Source: an uncultured Collinsella sp. (lineage in GTDB: Bacteria > Actinomycetota > Coriobacteriia > Coriobacteriales > Coriobacteriaceae). From it: a stretch of DNA of 8,830 nucleotides. Position 1 is the first letter of the stretch. Every line of letters begins with the position of its first letter. Position numbers and translations under genes: made by a program. Shown one piece after another: positions 6,062 through 8,830 of this stretch. The notes under the pieces were generated by a model, which saw nothing but the letters and a program-made list of their open reading frames with translations, was not told the origin of the DNA and did not search any database. The stretch spans positions 1-8,830 of the forward strand of contig CABQHR010000066.1 in assembly GCA_902463875.1 (NCBI GenBank), written 5' to 3'.

Positions 6062-7375
6062 CTACAGGCGCTCGCGAACCGCCTCGACGACGTTGGCCAG
6101 ATCGGCAAGGACCTCTTCATGGCTCTCCATGTCGCGCACCTTGACCTTGCCGGCGGCAAGCTCGTCGCCACCCAGGACCAAAATGAGCTTGGCGCCAACC
6201 TTGTCGGCCTGCTTAAACTGAGCTTTGAGCGAACGACCCTGGTAGTCGGCCTCGGTCACGATGCCAGCGGCGCGAAGCTCCTGCGTGATGGCAAAGACGT
6301 TCTGGCGCAGCTCCTTGCCGGCATTGGCGACGTAGACGCACGGGGCCTCCTCGGCACCCAAGTCGTTACCAAAGGCCTGCAGGGCCAGCAGGGCGCGCTC
6401 AAAACCGACAGCGAAGCCGACGCCCGCCGTGGGCTTGCCACCCTCGAGCTCGACCAGACCGTCATAGCGACCGCCGCCACCAATGGAGCCGACACCGGCG
6501 CCGGGAGCCTCGACCTCAAAGACGGTACGGGTGTAGTAGTCCAGACCACGCACCAGTGTGGGATCCTCGACATACTCGATACCGGCGGCATCCAGATAGC
6601 GCTTGACCTGCTCGTAGTGCTCGCGGCACTCGTCGCACAGGTTGTCGCCCATCAGCGGCGCGTCGGCCATGATCTCGCGGCAGTGGTCGTTCTTGCAGTC
6701 GAAGGCACGCAGCGGGTTGAGCTCGGCGCGCTCGCGGCACTCGTCACACATCTCGTCAGCGTGATCGAGGATAAACTGCTTGACCTGCTCGCGGTAAGCC
6801 GGACGGCACTGAGCGTCGCCCATCGAGTTAATGAGCAGACGGAGCTTGGAAAGATCGAAGCCCAGGCGCTTGTAGAACTCCATGAGCATGATGATGCACT
6901 CGGCGTCTGCCGCCGGATCGGGAGCGCCGAGCCACTCGATGCCTACCTGGTGGAACTGGCGCAGGCGACCCTTCTGGGGACGCTCGCCGCGGAACATGGC
7001 CTCGGCGTAGTACGCCTTAAACGGCGTGGAGCCCTGGGGCACCAGATTGTTCTCCACGACGGCGCGCACCACACCAGCCGTGCCCTCGGGGCGAAGCGCC
7101 AGGCGCTGCTTGGGCTTGAGCTTGGTGTCGGTGCCCTCGGTAAAGACGCGCTCCAGGTTGGCGCCGCTAAAGACGCGGAACATCTCCTTGCGAACGACGT
7201 CGGTCGACTGGCCGATGCCGTGGACAAAGACGTCCACCTGCTCGATCGCGGGCGTCTCGATGGGCTTAAAGCCAAACGGCTCGAACACGCCGGCCGCAAT
7301 CTGCTGCATCTTTTGCCAGGCGCGCATCTCGGCGCCGATAAGGTCGCGGGTTCCCTCCGCCTTCTGTGCCTGCAT
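6062..7375 (-). CDS. hisS: Histidyl-tRNA synthetase
   Basis: This class II synthetase charges tRNA-His with histidine in the cytoplasm. Counted from the frame beginning two codons upstream: N-terminal GTRD at 10-13; motif 2 as RPEGT (97-101) and FRGERPQKGRLRQFHQ (129-144); histidine-binding LVRGLDYYTR (276-285) and SIGGGGRYDGL (299-309); motif 3 GVGFAVGFER (320-329); then an alpha/beta anticodon-binding domain to the end. The insertion domain carries six cysteines, including two CDEC pairs (about 212-252). The ATG at 7373-7375 is chosen because AAAGG (7385-7389) is 9 nt upstream; a TTG two codons earlier (7379-7381) would be only 3 nt away. The product is 437 residues, within the usual 420-440. 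A TATAAT upstream and a hairpin downstream suggest its own transcript. Confidence 0.97.
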   Translation of the reverse strand: MQAQKAEGTRDLIGAEMRAWQKMQQIAAGVFEPFGFKPIETPAIEQVDVFVHGIGQSTDVVRKEMFRVFSGANLERVFTEGTDTKLKPKQRLALRPEGTAGVVRAVVENNLVPQGSTPFKAYYAEAMFRGERPQKGRLRQFHQVGIEWLGAPDPAADAECIIMLMEFYKRLGFDLSKLRLLINSMGDAQCRPAYREQVKQFILDHADEMCDECRERAELNPLRAFDCKNDHCREIMADAPLMGDNLCDECREHYEQVKRYLDAAGIEYVEDPTLVRGLDYYTRTVFEVEAPGAGVGSIGGGGRYDGLVELEGGKPTAGVGFAVGFERALLALQAFGNDLGAEEAPCVYVANAGKELRQNVFAITQELRAAGIVTEADYQGRSLKAQFKQADKVGAKLILVLGGDELAAGKVKVRDMESHEEVLADLANVVEAVRERL

Positions 7376-7417
7376 GGGCAAACACCTTTCTTTTGTATCG
7401 CGTCATAGGTAGTGGAC

Positions 7418-7423
7418 ATTATA
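7418..7423 (-). promoter_or_regulatory. Probable -10 box of the hisS promoter
   Basis: The minus strand has a perfect TATAAT, which would give a leader of about 36 nt before the hisS ATG. No good -35 hexamer stands at 16-18 nt; the place is occupied by the end of the hairpin at 7441-7500. A TTGCTG is present but only 10 nt away. Confidence 0.45.
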
Positions 7424-7440
7424 CGGCACAAAGCAGCAAC

Positions 7441-7500
7441 GCGGCGGCGCGTCTGACCGAACGAGGGTATGGGAACTCGTTCGGCCAGACGCACCGCCGC
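7441..7500 (-). terminator. Long hairpin between the MFS gene and hisS
   Basis: Arms 7441-7465 and 7476-7500 form a 25-bp stem with a 10-nt loop. The two mismatches (C7448/A7493 and A7456/C7485) are both G-U wobbles on the minus strand. It begins 46 nt after the MFS stop and ends upstream of the hisS -10 box. It is GC-rich and has no U-tract, so it may protect or process the MFS transcript's 3' end rather than act as a simple terminator. Confidence 0.6.
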
Positions 7501-7546
7501 GGTAGCCACGGACGAAGCGGACAAGCGGCGATGCGCTTTGGCCTAC

Positions 7547-8830
7547 CTACTCCCCTGCCACGCTCGCGCGCAGCTTGGCAGCGATGGGCTCGGACGCCAG
7601 CAGGAACACGAGCATGACCACGGAGCACGCCAGGCACACAATCCAGGTGCTCGCAAAGGAGCCCGTGGCATCGAACAGCACGCCCGAGACAATGGCGCCC
7701 ACGGTGCCGCCGACCATCTCGAGCGAGGTAATGGTGCCCGTGACCTTACCCAGGTCGGCCATGCCAAACTGCTTGGACGCGGCGATGGTAGGCGTGATGG
7801 TGCCCATGCACGTTCCAACACCAAAGCTCACAGCGGCGACAATAGGACCGAGGTCCGTCGTCGGGAAACACAGCGCCACGCAGGCGATAATGCACGCAAC
7901 GGAGCCAAGGATATTGCCAAAGCGCAGGCCAAAGCGGTCATAGATCGCACCGAGCGAAATTTTGGCGATAACGACGGTGACCATGTAGGCCGAAAGCACG
8001 GTACCTGCCCACATGGGATCGTGGCCGCCCGTGACGATCTTGGCGCCGTTGACGGTAACACTCGTCATGTTGGTAACCTGGTTGGGCAGGATGGCGCCAT
8101 TGACCAAGCCCATAAAGAGGAAGGCGACGACAAGCAGCCAAAACGCCGGGCTCTTCTTGATACGAGACCAGCCGACGCTAACCTCGGGCGCCGTGTGCTC
8201 GTCCTTGTCGCCAGCCGTCGAGACGGACGGATCGCCCGGGTTCTCGCCGAGCGGCTTAAGGCCGATCTCGGAAGGCTTGGTGCGGAAGGAGTAGGCCGTG
8301 ATGGGCAGCGCCGCCACCATGCAGATAGCCGCGAGCACCAGGAAGGCGGAACGCCAGCCAACGCTCACGATGAGCGAGCTCACGATGGGAGACAGAATAG
8401 CGCCGCCAAAGCCCGAACCCGAAAGTGCGATGGAAATGGCAAGGCCGCGCTTGGCGGTAAACCAGTTGGCGGTCACCAGGCTAATGAGCAGACGGGTCGA
8501 GGCCACAGCGAAGCAGCCCGAAACGGCAAAGAGCACGTAGACCTGCCAAAGCTCACCCACAAAGCTCATGCCCGCGAGCACCGCCGAGGTAGCGATAACG
8601 GTTAGGGAGCCCAAAACGCGACCACTAACCTTGTCGGCAACATGGCCAATGACAAGCGATCCGATAACGCTCACCACCGTGGAGATCGCATTGGAGATGT
8701 TGTACTGCGCAAGCGTGATGCCCAGGTCGCTTACGATGAGCGGCTGAAACAGGCTCATGCAGTTAACGAAAATCGTGTAGCACGTGGCCATGATCACAAA
8801 GCCGGAGGCCACCACGAGCCAGCCGGGGAA
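7547..8830 (-). CDS. MFS transporter, MCT/OFA-like, 5' end beyond window
   Basis: A major facilitator protein is visible for 427 residues with stop TAG at 7547-7549. The frame runs open through the right window edge (F-P-G-W-L-V-V-A-S-G-F..., codons before the GTG at 8815-8813), so the true start is outside. The GW..V..GF opening, the motif-A sequence GHVADKVSGR between helices 2 and 3, NWFTAKRGLAISIALSGSGFGG, GWRSAFLVLAAI and the PSEIGLKPLG before a charged central loop are typical of monocarboxylate-transporter-like and oxalate/formate-antiporter-like MFS members, with 12 helices expected. Substrate cannot be read from sequence; an organic acid is plausible given the subfamily, and the larA-larD pair 5 kb away is only weak support. 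A 25-bp hairpin follows the gene. Confidence 0.85.
   Translation of the reverse strand, partial: FPGWLVVASGFVIMATCYTIFVNCMSLFQPLIVSDLGITLAQYNISNAISTVVSVIGSLVIGHVADKVSGRVLGSLTVIATSAVLAGMSFVGELWQVYVLFAVSGCFAVASTRLLISLVTANWFTAKRGLAISIALSGSGFGGAILSPIVSSLIVSVGWRSAFLVLAAICMVAALPITAYSFRTKPSEIGLKPLGENPGDPSVSTAGDKDEHTAPEVSVGWSRIKKSPAFWLLVVAFLFMGLVNGAILPNQVTNMTSVTVNGAKIVTGGHDPMWAGTVLSAYMVTVVIAKISLGAIYDRFGLRFGNILGSVACIIACVALCFPTTDLGPIVAAVSFGVGTCMGTITPTIAASKQFGMADLGKVTGTITSLEMVGGTVGAIVSGVLFDATGSFASTWIVCLACSVVMLVFLLASEPIAAKLRASVAGE

Noticed and set aside
5936..7408. Open frame of 490 codons antisense to hisS
   Set aside because: It has the same complementary register and cause; no recognisable protein.
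7376..7546. T-box or other riboswitch ahead of hisS
   Set aside because: The only structure is a simple 25-bp hairpin upstream of the -10 box; no conserved riboswitch core is visible.
7469..8605. Open frame of 378 codons antisense to the MFS gene
   Set aside because: Complementary-register shadow; highly charged, low-complexity translation.

Overview
The window reads as chromosomal DNA of a moderately GC-rich anaerobic Gram-positive. The gene set and the style of its intergenic hairpins fit a gut Coriobacteriia such as Collinsella best. That assignment is an inference from overall resemblance; no 16S or marker-gene comparison was possible.

Layout. A gene fragment on the + strand (1-252) is the C-terminal ligand-binding end of a TetR-type regulator. 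Everything else codes on the minus strand. In transcription order (right to left) it is: an MFS transporter of the MCT/OFA-like type, cut by the right window edge (7547-8830); hisS, histidyl-tRNA synthetase (6062-7375); ppc, phosphoenolpyruvate carboxylase (2991-5804); larA, the nickel-pincer lactate racemase (1339-2616); and larD, a lactic-acid aquaglyceroporin-type channel (558-1289). larA and larD are 49 nt apart and probably form one operon: the channel passes lactic acid, the racemase interconverts its D and L forms. The larB, larC and larE genes that build the LarA cofactor are not in the window. ppc makes oxaloacetate from PEP and feeds the reductive (succinate) branch or biosynthesis. 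hisS is housekeeping. Each of MFS, hisS and ppc is followed by its own hairpin, so they look like separate transcription units.

The intergenic spaces hold the most unusual material. Two elements (409-533 downstream of larD, 2841-2967 downstream of ppc) share one architecture. Each has a long, nearly perfect outer inverted repeat of 28-29 bp whose sequence differs between copies, a conserved asymmetric internal loop, a 4-bp helix with a compensatory base change, a 2-nt bulge and a variable inner hairpin. Both begin 23-24 nt after a minus-strand stop codon. A 10-mer from the conserved loop recurs in the hisS terminator. In five different hairpins of the window, every lone C-A mismatch on the + strand becomes a G-U wobble on the minus strand, which points to folding of minus-strand RNA. 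This is the best candidate here for an undescribed structured RNA or repeat family.

The five minus-strand genes avoid the codons TTA, CTA and TCA almost completely, which leaves very long but spurious open frames antisense to them. The TetR fragment uses these codons freely and looks foreign beside them.
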